This document shows positions 1-7,645 of a stretch of 9,647 nt of DNA, piece by piece. The notes beneath the pieces are model-generated. The model was not told where the DNA came from. It saw only the letters and a program-made list of their open reading frames with translations, and searched no databases. Origin of the DNA: ARK-15 sp038880255 (GTDB lineage: Archaea; Thermoplasmatota; Thermoplasmata; Thermoplasmatales; ARK-15); contig JAVZSA010000043.1 of assembly GCA_038880255.1 (NCBI GenBank), positions 1-9,647 of the forward strand, read 5' to 3'. A program made the translations under genes and the position numbers. Position 1 is the first letter of the stretch, and every line of letters begins with the position of its first letter.

Positions 1-690
1 AAAATGAGCTCATACCTTATTTTGGAGAATATACCACATTATGAAACAGAATACATAAAATAAAGATTAAGATAATACCAGAAAACAAAGAATTTGTAGA
101 ATCAGATGGCACTGGCTTAAAAACATCTAATGCTGGAGAATACAAGCAATTCAAATATGGAGATCCAAATGCGAAGAGGAAGAAGTATCTTGTAGTTATA
201 ATTACAGCAGATGTTAAAAAAAGAAGTTACTGTATCTAGAGCACATACAAGAAGTGCAATAAGAACCAAAGATGGCGGAAAAACAGATAAAGGAAGCTAG
301 TGAAAAATATAAAATAAACTAATTTTATGGAGATTCAGCATATGATACAAATAATATGTTTGACATAATTCAATCAGTAGGAACAGAGGAAGGAATAAAA
401 ATAAGGAAAGATGCAACATCAGAGAATATAAACGAATTTAAAAGAAGAAGGAAAGAAGCGAAGAATATAAGAGGCTAGTGTATAGAAAATGGTCACAATA
501 TAAAAAGTATTATATGAGATGTGTAGAACCGGAATACATATTTTCAGCAATGAAAAGGATATATGGAGAAAATACACTCTCACGATCAAAGAAAGGACTG
601 ATTGCAGAACGATATCAAAGATTTTAGGCATATAATGCAATAAAATGTTATGCTGAATCAAAAGGAGATTTTATTCAAATGAAAATTTAA
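1..690 (+). pseudogene. Degraded DDE transposase, IS4/IS5-superfamily type (5' part outside window)
   Basis: This is the remnant of an insertion-sequence transposase, which would cut and rejoin element ends with a DDE catalytic triad in an RNase H fold. Reading across frames gives the family's motifs in order: LENIPHYE near 20-50, VESDGTG with the first Asp at 105, KYLVVIITADV near 195-220, FYGDSAYDTN with the second Asp at 332, and EYIFSAMKRIYGE with the Glu codon at 532. The frame changes near 55, 230 and 475. In-frame stops occur at 237-239, 260-262, 320-322, 476-478 and 625-627, and the last frame ends at TAA 688-690. The element continues left of the window. A shorter copy lies at about 3160-3420. 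It cannot encode an active enzyme. The DDE assignment is firm; the exact IS family is not. Confidence 0.8.
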
Positions 691-732
691 TGTTATTTAA
701 GTGAGTTAAAGAGTATATGGTTGTAATATAGA

Positions 733-769
733 GAAAAATTATCAATAATCGATTTATTAAACACAGCAT
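733..769 (+). repeat. Right end of the insertion sequence (copy 1)
   Basis: This 37-base stretch is almost identical to 3384-3420, with two differences near its right edge. In both places it lies just right of the transposase 3' end, and similarity stops immediately beyond it, so it marks the right boundary of the element. It contains a short near-palindrome around ATCGAT. No matching left inverted repeat was found in the window, because copy 1 has its left end outside and copy 2 is damaged. Confidence 0.6.
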
Positions 770-828
770 TCTAAACAAAAAAGTTTAAACAACATATTAA
801 AATAAAATATATTTAATTGTTAAAAATA

Positions 829-1223
829 AAGCAATGATAAAGATGTCAATTTGAAAATAAATAAAAGCATAGGAAGAAGTTATGAGAAATGCAATTGCGC
901 CATTAGTTACAAGTATAATGGGATTGAAGTTTTAATATGCAATAATTCTCAATTATGAATGACGGTAAAGTGTTCTTTAAAGCATATGAACCTTGAAGCA
1001 GTTATATAAGCAGAACATTTAAAACTACCAGAAAATACAATAAAGACAAAAATTATCTGTTTGAAAAACCTGTAATATCACATTAATGAATTTTGCAAAT
1101 ATAGATGCGCATCAAGATCTTAAACTATACGTTAAGTTGGACTTAAAAAAGCCTGCAAAAATTGCATATATTTACCTTTCTGCCAGAGACAGAATCTTCA
1201 TTTATTATACAGTAAAATATTAA
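829..1223 (+). pseudogene. Possible unidentified decayed gene
   Basis: No intact gene lies between the insertion-sequence end and the permease promoter, but protein-like segments follow one another in different frames. One runs from about 830 to the TGA at 956 (includes CAISYKYNGIEVLICNNSQL). The next starts at ATG 955 (begins MNDGKVFFKAYEP, TGA at 994, then reads on to TAA 1084). The third starts at ATG 1086 and ends at 1221-1223 (45 codons, YVKLDLKKPAKIAYIYLSAR). The end-to-end order suggests one gene broken by indels and a stop. I do not recognise the product, and open frames this short in AT-rich DNA can arise by chance. Confidence 0.22.
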
Positions 1224-1317
1224 TTCAGTATTTAACATAATATGACATAAAAACTTCATAAGGAAAAATTCAGTTTGTAAATAATTTTTATTATATAATA
1301 TTTTACATTAAGTAATA

Positions 1318-1325
1318 TTTATATA
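1318..1325 (+). promoter_or_regulatory. Archaeal TATA box of the permease gene
   Basis: TTTATATA is centred about 26 bases upstream of the permease ATG at 1348. This is the usual archaeal distance from TATA box to transcription start, so the mRNA is expected to begin at or next to the ATG (leaderless). No Shine-Dalgarno sequence precedes the ATG, in agreement. Confidence 0.7.
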
Positions 1326-1347
1326 TAGGAATTTTCATAACAATTTT

Positions 1348-2940
1348 ATGCCAGAAAAATCTTCGTCTGGTTATAAAAGAGATCTGAGCCTTTTTAACCT
1401 CATAATGTTGAACGCCATGGGAATGATAGGTTCTGGTTGGCTGTTTGCCTCTCTTTATGCAGCCTCATATGCCGGACCAATTGGCGCGATTTTGTCTTGG
1501 GTTATCGCTGGTATAATAGTGATTTTGATGGCATTGACTTTTATGGAAGTTTCTACTGCTTTTCCTCTTGCAGGAGGATCTACTCCGATAGCTGAGATGT
1601 CGCATGGAAAATTGGCTGGATTTCTTGCTGGATGGGGAGCTTGGCTTTCGGATATTATGACCCCTCCCATTGAAGCAATTGCAATGGTCACGTATTTGTC
1701 GTTTTTTGTAAAAGGGCTAGTTAATAAATCTGGAACACTGTTGCCTTTAGGATACGTGATTGCTATTATTACACTGGTAATAATACTTATAATAAACTTG
1801 CAAGCTGTAAAAATATTTGGAAATATTACTAGCGCAATAATGATCTGGAAATGGGCAATACCTGCGCTGGCAGCAATCACGCTTATAACACTGGCACTGC
1901 ATCCTACCAACTTTATAGCTTACGGCAGCTTTTATCAAGGATACTCGGGAATATTTGGTGCATTGGTGCTAGGGGGTATAGTGTTTTCGTTTGAAGGATA
2001 CAGGGCTGCCATCAATATGGCTGCTGAAGCAAAGCATAAAGATTATATTTGGAAATCTGTAATCATTGCAGTGGTTTTGGTTTTGATACTATATATCGTG
2101 TTACAAATTGCATTTATCGGTGCAATTGACTGGACATTTGCAGGCGTGACTCCTGGTAACTGGGGCGCTTTAAGCAGCTCAACATTGTTATCTGGCCCAT
2201 TTGCAGAAGAAGCTTCAGCAGTAGGACTAGGGTGGCTTGTCGTAATATTAATGATCGATGCTGTGATATCACCTTTAGGTGCAGGTATCAGCTATTTTGC
2301 ATACCCTGCAAGAATATTCCAATCAATGGCAGAATTTGGTTATGCACCTAAAACCTTTGCGGATCTGCACCAGAAAAAGAAAATACCAGCAAAGGCTTTG
2401 ATTCTTGGATTTGTGGTCGGACTAGCATTTTTGTATGAGTTTCCTGGTTGGCATCTATTGGTAGGTATTTTGACGTCCACGCTCGTAATTGCTTACGTAA
2501 TTGGTCCTGCATCCATAAACGTGCTTAGAAGAACTGCACCAAATGTTGAACGTTTATTTGTACTGAAAGGTGCCAAAATCATTGCACCGATAGCGTTTAT
2601 ATTCACATTTTTGATAGTGTACTGGTCCACATGGCCTCTGACTGGTGAAGTGGTTGCCGTAGTGCTTGCTGGATTGATAATGTTTGCATATTACTATCAT
2701 AAAAATGGATTTTCTGTGGAAGATATAAAGTCTGGATTGTGGATGGTTGTATTGCTGATTATCGTTGCTATTCTTTCCTATATAGGACCGAGCAATTATG
2801 GAGGGCTTAATCTCATACAGTTCCCCTACGATTTCATAATAGTAGGTCTCGTAGCACTGATATTCTATTACTGGGCGCAGGTAAGTGGCCGTAAAACAAA
2901 ATCTCTGGAAGAGTACTTAAAGGAAACGAAACAGGAATAA
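1348..2940 (+). CDS. APC-superfamily amino-acid permease
   Basis: This is an integral membrane transporter of the amino acid-polyamine-organocation superfamily, expected to import an amino acid by cation symport. The 530 residues form about 12-14 hydrophobic segments. Segment 1 carries the substrate-site glycines as MIGSGWLF (residues 26-33). Segment 2 covers about 43-66, followed by the loop AFPLAGGSTPIAEMSHG (71-87). Segment 3 carries PPIEAIAMVTYLS (106-118). Segment 6 carries FSFEGYRAAINMAAEAK (213-229), the conserved F-x-G and downstream acidic/amide pattern. Two further segments lie at about 463-480 and 494-510, and the tail is charged. The GSGWLF and PIEA motifs recall the aspartate-proton symporter YveA group of APC proteins, but the substrate cannot be fixed from sequence. 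The start follows from the TATA box 26 bases upstream. The gene is intact and monocistronic, flanked on both sides by insertion-sequence debris. Confidence 0.9.
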   Translation: MPEKSSSGYKRDLSLFNLIMLNAMGMIGSGWLFASLYAASYAGPIGAILSWVIAGIIVILMALTFMEVSTAFPLAGGSTPIAEMSHGKLAGFLAGWGAWLSDIMTPPIEAIAMVTYLSFFVKGLVNKSGTLLPLGYVIAIITLVIILIINLQAVKIFGNITSAIMIWKWAIPALAAITLITLALHPTNFIAYGSFYQGYSGIFGALVLGGIVFSFEGYRAAINMAAEAKHKDYIWKSVIIAVVLVLILYIVLQIAFIGAIDWTFAGVTPGNWGALSSSTLLSGPFAEEASAVGLGWLVVILMIDAVISPLGAGISYFAYPARIFQSMAEFGYAPKTFADLHQKKKIPAKALILGFVVGLAFLYEFPGWHLLVGILTSTLVIAYVIGPASINVLRRTAPNVERLFVLKGAKIIAPIAFIFTFLIVYWSTWPLTGEVVAVVLAGLIMFAYYYHKNGFSVEDIKSGLWMVVLLIIVAILSYIGPSNYGGLNLIQFPYDFIIVGLVALIFYYWAQVSGRKTKSLEEYLKETKQE

Positions 2941-2946
2941 AACATA

Positions 2947-2966
2947 TTTTTCTTTTTATATTTTTT
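2947..2966 (+). terminator. T-rich transcription termination tract after the permease
   Basis: Three T-runs of five, five and six bases start seven bases after the permease stop codon, and a further T6 lies near 2983-2988. Archaeal RNA polymerase terminates at such poly-T tracts without needing a hairpin. It is placed as expected for the permease mRNA. Confidence 0.5.
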
Positions 2967-3159
2967 GCCAATATTATTATCATTTTTTATGTGTAAAGAA
3001 TTTTATCTTGATCTAGAATTTTCAGATCATTGGGAATGATGAGCTTAAAGAAATGAACAAAGAGAAAAGGAGAAGCATAATTCAAATTTACAAATAGTTT
3101 TATTAAGTGGATTGCGTGTTGCATCAGCTAGTTGTTTATCGTGGCCTGAAACGAATCAG

Positions 3160-3420
3160 AAGAATGCTCACAAAATACAAGCTCATACCTATTTTGGAGA
3201 ATATACCACATTATGGAATAAAAAATTATAGTATGAGATAGGTAGGTACAGAAGGGCATATTTTTAGCATTGAAAAAGGAAATATGCAGAAAATACAGTT
3301 TCGCGATCAAAAAAAGTGTGTTTCCACAAGGATATCAAAGATTTTAGGAATTGATTCAATAAAATTTTATGCTGAATCAAAATGAAAAATTATCAATAAT
3401 CGATTTATTAAATACAACAT
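3160..3420 (+). pseudogene. Internally deleted second copy of the insertion sequence
   Basis: Three blocks match copy 1 in the same order and strand. Bases 3181-3215 match 8-43 (one T indel; reads LIPILENIPHYG). Bases about 3242-3383 match about 523-658, including the catalytic Glu codon at 3251 in VGTEGHIFS. Bases 3384-3420 match the right end 733-769. The middle of the transposase, including both Asp motifs, is gone: about 480 bases of copy 1 correspond to about 26 bases here. The 40-50 bases just upstream read on in the same frame (KRIRRMLTKYK) and probably also belong to it. It is non-functional. The left boundary is unclear. Confidence 0.75.
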
Positions 3421-4862
3421 AAATTCGTATTTTTAAATATTTTATATAATTTATATTTTTTTAGTAAAAATAATGCAAAGTTGTTTGATTTACGATTTTA
3501 TTCATTAATAAATAAATTTTAATAAATTTCATTTTTTAGATGAAATTTTCCTTTAAATATATTTAATTAAAAATAATTAATAAAAATAATTTGTTTTTAA
3601 ATTTAATATAGTTTTACATAAATTTTTATTATTTATTTATTAATAAATATTTTTGTTAATTAATTATTGATGTTATAAATAATGTTTAATTATATGATTT
3701 ATTTGATTAAAAATTATAATTCACAGTTTATAAATAATTCAAAAAATTCACATTATAAATTCATTCTTTTTCGATTTTTTACCCTTTTATAATAAATTTG
3801 TAAAATTTTCACTCTTAAATGATCTCGTTAATATAATATCGAAAAAAGAGGAAAATTAGTATTCAATGTGCCCTTTAGTCTATCTAGATTTTTAAAATTT
3901 AATATTATTATCAGTATCTGTTTTATTAAAAATATCTACAAGATTGAATTAAATAATACAAGACCATTGTTATTTAAAGTCCTTATCACTTTTTCAACTA
4001 TTTTTAAATATTTACCTACTTTTTCAATTCATTTTTCAAATTTCAATTATATAGTGGCAGATGTTAAATCTTTAGATAAATTATACTTATAGCAAAATTT
4101 TACGATTTTATAAGCTTATTTTACTAATTTTACATTTTATTCAAAATTATATTCAATATCTTTTGCTCCATATTTAAAAAATTCCCAGCTTATTATACCT
4201 TTTTTTACCACAATCAAGCTTTATTTTATTCATCTTTTCTATTTTTTAGAAGAAAACAGATTTTATGGTTTTATTAATTGTAAAAATAAAAAATCAATCG
4301 GTCTTTAATTGGGAAATTTTCAATTTTAAAAGTATTTTGGATATAGAACTGATTTTGTTACTATAAATTTTGGCCGATCTGATTCTTTATTTTACAATTT
4401 TTTAATTAATATTAGGGGAAATTTTAAACTATAATCAAACCGCATTGTTAAATTTTTATTTTTTATAATTAGCAATATGATGCAGGAATAATAACATCTT
4501 CAAATCTTTTTTGATGAATACGAATTTATTATGTTAATCACATTTATCTTAAAGGATTTCTGAATTTTAAAACTAAAATTTTAAAAATTTGCGCAATTTT
4601 ATAATTCATTAAATTTATAAAATTATTTTGTAGTAGTTAAGTATTATGTTTAACAAAATAAAATTAGTTAATATATTTATTATATCAAATAAAGATTTCT
4701 ATAATACTTATATAGAATATATATTGAATTAAAAAGATGAGCTGTTTTTGAAGCCTTTATTAATTAATCTTTTATTCACAGTGAACTTTATAAATAGCTA
4801 AAAGAAAAAAATTTTAAAAATTTAATAAGTTCTTAATAATAAAATTATTTTTTCAATATAAG

Positions 4863-4907
4863 ATAGAAAAATGTCGTATAACTATTGTTATACAACATTT
4901 TTTCTAT
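4863..4907. repeat. 45-base near-perfect inverted repeat (hairpin)
   Basis: The arms at 4863-4882 and 4887-4907 are separated by the four-base loop TATT. They differ only by one base in an A/T run and by one C·A mismatch. In RNA copied from the opposite strand that mismatch becomes a G·U pair, so the stem is better on the minus-strand transcript. A T-run sits in the outer right arm in either reading direction, so it could act as a bidirectional terminator. No gene ends nearby, however, so it may instead be a mobile-element end or a protein-binding site. Confidence 0.6.
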
Positions 4908-5266
4908 AAATCAAAAATAATTGAAAGTGCTTGCTACACACGTTTTAATATAAACATTAAAAAAATAAATCGCATATAACCTCATAATGTTTTAAAAATT
5001 TGATAAGATTGAGATCTAAATCTGTCTAAGTATAAAATATCGATTTTAAGCATTGAAAAATTAAAAATTTATATAATTAGCCAAGATCTAAAAAATATTA
5101 GGCGTTATTCAATTTTAAATAATTTCATTATATTATTTACTATATATTTATTCTATTATTATTTATTCCTACATTAATTAAGGAAAAATGTTTATTTAAT
5201 AATATCTATATATTTAATAAATTTATTAAATTAACTATAAAACTTAACAACAAATAAACTGAAATT

Positions 5267-5280
5267 TTGCAGGACTGCAA
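5267..5280. promoter_or_regulatory. Short inverted repeat upstream of the radical SAM promoter
   Basis: TTGCAG-GA-CTGCAA is a perfect six-base palindrome with a two-base centre, about 40 bases upstream of the TATA-like box. It stands out because the surrounding DNA has almost no G or C. It is a candidate operator or activator site for the downstream gene; no factor can be named. Confidence 0.3.
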
Positions 5281-5310
5281 TTTTTAACATGACAAAAACT
5301 GTCCATTATT

Positions 5311-5320
5311 TTTAAATATC
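5311..5320 (+). promoter_or_regulatory. TATA-like box of the radical SAM gene
   Basis: TTTAAATATC is centred about 26 bases before the ATG at 5342, the spacing expected for a leaderless archaeal transcript. No purine-rich upstream BRE element is obvious, so the call is weaker than for the permease. Confidence 0.5.
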
Positions 5321-5341
5321 ACTAATAAATTTCTATTTTTT

Positions 5342-6904
5342 ATGAGCGCCATGAGCGCTCCTGTAATATTGACCAGTGAAAATGCAATCGCGAGCGATGC
5401 ATTTGGTTCATCAATAGGAGGGTTTATTAGTGCCCTACCTGACGCATATATGAAAGAATGGATCTCAGATCTTTATTTCAGGGTTAAAAAAAACCGAAAT
5501 AACCTGCCTATTCGAGTGCCGTACGGGCTTGCTAAAGTTCAGGCTTCACTGAAAAAAGCGGGCATAGACTCCATAATTATAGACCCAAAATCATTGAAAT
5601 ATTTTATAGGGTCTCACACTAAAATCTTGGGCATATACACAATGGACGGGCTGGGACTGAGCTACGGTTCTGGCATAACGTATTGGATAATCAAGCTTGC
5701 AGGATTGCCTTATGTTGGAGTTCCATATATTTCAAGGTCTTTTTTGGACATATTTGATGACCCAGCCTTGCAAAAATACAAGGGTCAGATCAAAATTGTT
5801 GTGGGAGGTCCTGCAGTATGGCAACTTATTGATACAAATTATGATAAAAAGCTGAACTTAACTCTCGTTTATGATGGAGAGTTCGAGATAGAAGGCCCGG
5901 ACTTGTTCAAAAAGATGCTTGATGGCTATAATGTTCCTTCACGTTATCTGGCAACCAAACCTGTGCCTGTATCTGAGATACCTCCAATCATTACACCTGC
6001 AAATGGAGGACTTGTTGAAGTGACTAGAGGCTGTGGTAGAGGCTGCAAATTTTGCACTCCTACAATCAGTGGCATGATCAGATCTATTCCATTTGAAACT
6101 ATAGAAAAAGAGATAAAGCTAAATCTTGAGCATGGAGAGGTAACTGGCATTGGATTGCATAGTGAAGAGTTTTTTAGATATGGTGCAAAAGGCATAGATC
6201 CTAATCCTGAAAAAGTAACAGATCTTGTAAAAAGAGTATACAAGCTCGTCAAATCATATGGGGATTATAACATATCTACCGATTTTACAACAGCTGCTAT
6301 AGTAGCCCAGAATCCAGGACTGGTTGCAGAAGTAAGCCAGTATATGAATGAGGGAAGTCGCAGAAATTTTATAGAGATGGGTATAGAAACAGGCTCGCCG
6401 ACTCTTATAGAAGCATGGATGCCAGGCAAGGTGCTGCCGTTTAAAGCACAGCAATATCCTGAAATAGTAGAAAAAGCGATAGGAACGCTAAATGACAATG
6501 GTTGGGTAGTTGTAGGAACGATGATAGTAAACCTCCCAAATGAAACAGAGCATGACATAATGCTAGATTTAGAACTTCTTGACCGGCTCAAAAACTATCG
6601 AGTTATTACGTTTCCTCTTCCTTTTATACCAATGGGTGCACTCAGAAAACGTGATTTTACTGATTTAGATAAGATGTTGGAAGATCCTCTGCGCGGTGAA
6701 TTCATATCAAAAGCCCTGTATCAGGCGTTTACAGAAGCAAATAGAGACAGAAAATTGGTAAGTGATCGCATGGACAATCCGTTTGCAGCTGCAATTGTAA
6801 AGAGGCTGATCAATATATTTATGACCTATCTTACAAGAAAATATTCCAAGCGAATTGAGAACTATGTCCAAAATAAAGGCTCTGTAACCTCAACTGATTT
6901 TTAA
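5342..6904 (+). CDS. Radical SAM enzyme with cobalamin-binding-type N-terminal region
   Basis: This is a predicted iron-sulfur enzyme that cleaves S-adenosylmethionine to start a radical reaction. The cluster motif is C231-x3-C235-x2-C238 in TRGCGRGCKFC, and MGIETGSP at about 346-353 is the downstream SAM-binding GxE motif. Residues about 50-215 have the layout of a B12-binding Rossmann domain (GLAKVQASLKKAG, then ILGIYTMDGLG, then VVGGPAVW at 153-160, then VYDGEFE). The cobalamin-ligating DxHxxG is not visible, so cofactor binding there is uncertain. The C-terminal part (about 420-520) is unassigned. The layout matches archaeal COG1032-type enzymes of about 500 residues. That group includes lipid-modifying enzymes such as the GDGT ring synthases, but the substrate here is not known. 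The ATG at 5342 is favoured over the in-frame ATG at 5351 by the TATA spacing. The gene is intact and isolated. Confidence 0.88.
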   Translation: MSAMSAPVILTSENAIASDAFGSSIGGFISALPDAYMKEWISDLYFRVKKNRNNLPIRVPYGLAKVQASLKKAGIDSIIIDPKSLKYFIGSHTKILGIYTMDGLGLSYGSGITYWIIKLAGLPYVGVPYISRSFLDIFDDPALQKYKGQIKIVVGGPAVWQLIDTNYDKKLNLTLVYDGEFEIEGPDLFKKMLDGYNVPSRYLATKPVPVSEIPPIITPANGGLVEVTRGCGRGCKFCTPTISGMIRSIPFETIEKEIKLNLEHGEVTGIGLHSEEFFRYGAKGIDPNPEKVTDLVKRVYKLVKSYGDYNISTDFTTAAIVAQNPGLVAEVSQYMNEGSRRNFIEMGIETGSPTLIEAWMPGKVLPFKAQQYPEIVEKAIGTLNDNGWVVVGTMIVNLPNETEHDIMLDLELLDRLKNYRVITFPLPFIPMGALRKRDFTDLDKMLEDPLRGEFISKALYQAFTEANRDRKLVSDRMDNPFAAAIVKRLINIFMTYLTRKYSKRIENYVQNKGSVTSTDF

Positions 6905-7088
6905 TAGTTGTTGTCAATTATATATGTTAAGTCATATGATTAACTTTATAAACTTAATAAATATAATAGAATTATAAGATAATGGATATTGTATTTAATA
7001 TATAAATTAATATTATATATTAGAGCAATTACTGAAGATTCAATAAAATTTCGCAAAATTTAATACTGCTTATAGATAACATCTACTT
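6905..7088. other. Short AT-rich spacer
   Basis: Between the radical SAM stop and the NTPase start I see no gene and no clear terminator. Low-complexity TA-rich sequence around 6990-7020 forms weak palindromes. The TATA-like box near 7057-7066 belongs to the next gene. Confidence 0.4.
7057..7066 (+). promoter_or_regulatory. TATA-like box of the P-loop NTPase gene
   Basis: AATTTAATAC is centred about 27 bases before the ATG at 7089. This supports that ATG as the original start even though it is now one base out of frame with the Walker A motif. Confidence 0.4.
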
Positions 7089-7645
7089 ATGGGTTAATAA
7101 GAATTATAATAGGAGGTCCTCCTAATTCTGGAAAAAGTACATTCTCAAAGAGTTTAGCTCGCCTTTTTCAAGATCAAGGTTTTGATGCAGAAGTCATTGG
7201 ATTTAGATAAAGCGTCTCCTACATTGGATTTAATTTGCCATAAGATTTCAAAAGATGAAAGAAATTCTATAAAACGAAATTTAACAAAGAATAATGCCGA
7301 AAATGCAAAAAAAGAGTCTTTATATAAATCACAAAAACATCAAATTGTCATTGGTGATGGACAGGGAAGAGTTTCAGAAGAGTCTAAGATAATACATCGC
7401 TCAGGAACTATTGGGATCATAGTTTGCAGAGAAGATTATAAAAAAGAAATAAAGATTTTGGAATATTTTTTTGTAGAATTAAACATAAAATTAATAGCAG
7501 TAATAATTTCAAAAAAAATGGTGAAGAAAGTGTAAACACAAATGACTTGATCCATGCTATTTTGGTTAAACCTAATCATGAAGTAATAAAAACTCCTACA
7601 CTTATTGAATTTTTACTTTTATTGAGAAGGAAACTGAAAATTTAA
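7089..7645 (+). pseudogene. Frameshifted small P-loop NTPase, similar to the Csx3-linked NTPase domain
   Basis: Joined across three frames this gives about 186 residues. A start MGLIRIII is followed by the Walker A loop GGPPNSGKST (codons 7112-7141) and SKSLARLFQDQGFDAEVIGF. After a shift near 7200 come DLDKASPTLDLI, IVIGDGQGRVSEES and GIIVCRED (acidic and nucleotide-site strands), then KLIAVIIS. After a second shift in the A8 run 7511-7518 come KNGEESVNTNDLI and the tail to TAA 7643-7645. The protein frame needs one base added near 7094, one removed near 7200 and one added in the A-run. The order GGPPxSGKS, DLDxASPTLD, GDGxGRxSEE, CRED resembles the P-loop domain I associate with Csx3-type CRISPR ring nucleases; that link is from memory and uncertain. 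No Csx3 domain is attached. Other small kinases are an alternative. It may be a true pseudogene or an assembly error. Confidence 0.6.

Larger units (their letters stand above)
3421..5341. other. Extremely AT-rich gene desert
   Basis: No convincing gene is present on either strand in about 1.9 kb. G and C are very rare; the 60 bases from 3601 contain three. Composition changes sharply at both ends: the left edge is the insertion-sequence end and the right edge is the radical SAM promoter. Contents I can point to are the hairpin at 4863-4907, imperfect direct repeats at 3718-3740 and 3745-3766, short palindromes such as 3635-3648, and one GTG-started open frame at 3868-4092 that looks like chance. 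No known origin-recognition box was recognised. Its role is unknown. Confidence 0.6.

Noticed and set aside
419..661. 80-codon minus-strand open frame
   Set aside because: It lies antisense to the transposase remnant, whose plus-strand frame carries recognisable motifs; the minus-strand protein is a low-complexity hydrophobic shadow.
1095..1195. Cys-rich reading (EFCKYRC, then ACKNCIYLPFC) suggesting an iron-sulfur or zinc-binding remnant
   Set aside because: The two Cys groups are separated by two stop codons in that frame, and another frame over the same bases is open and more protein-like.
1455..1910. 151-codon minus-strand open frame inside the permease
   Set aside because: It is antisense to an intact transporter gene with clear family motifs, so it is a shadow.
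3868..4092. 74-codon GTG-started open frame in the AT-rich desert
   Set aside because: It is composed mainly of Phe, Ile, Leu, Asn and Lys codons as expected from AT-rich chance sequence, has no promoter spacing or recognisable motif, and nothing similar extends on either side.
5944..6591. Several minus-strand open frames inside the radical SAM gene
   Set aside because: They are antisense to the conserved cluster-binding region and have no promoter or motif of their own.
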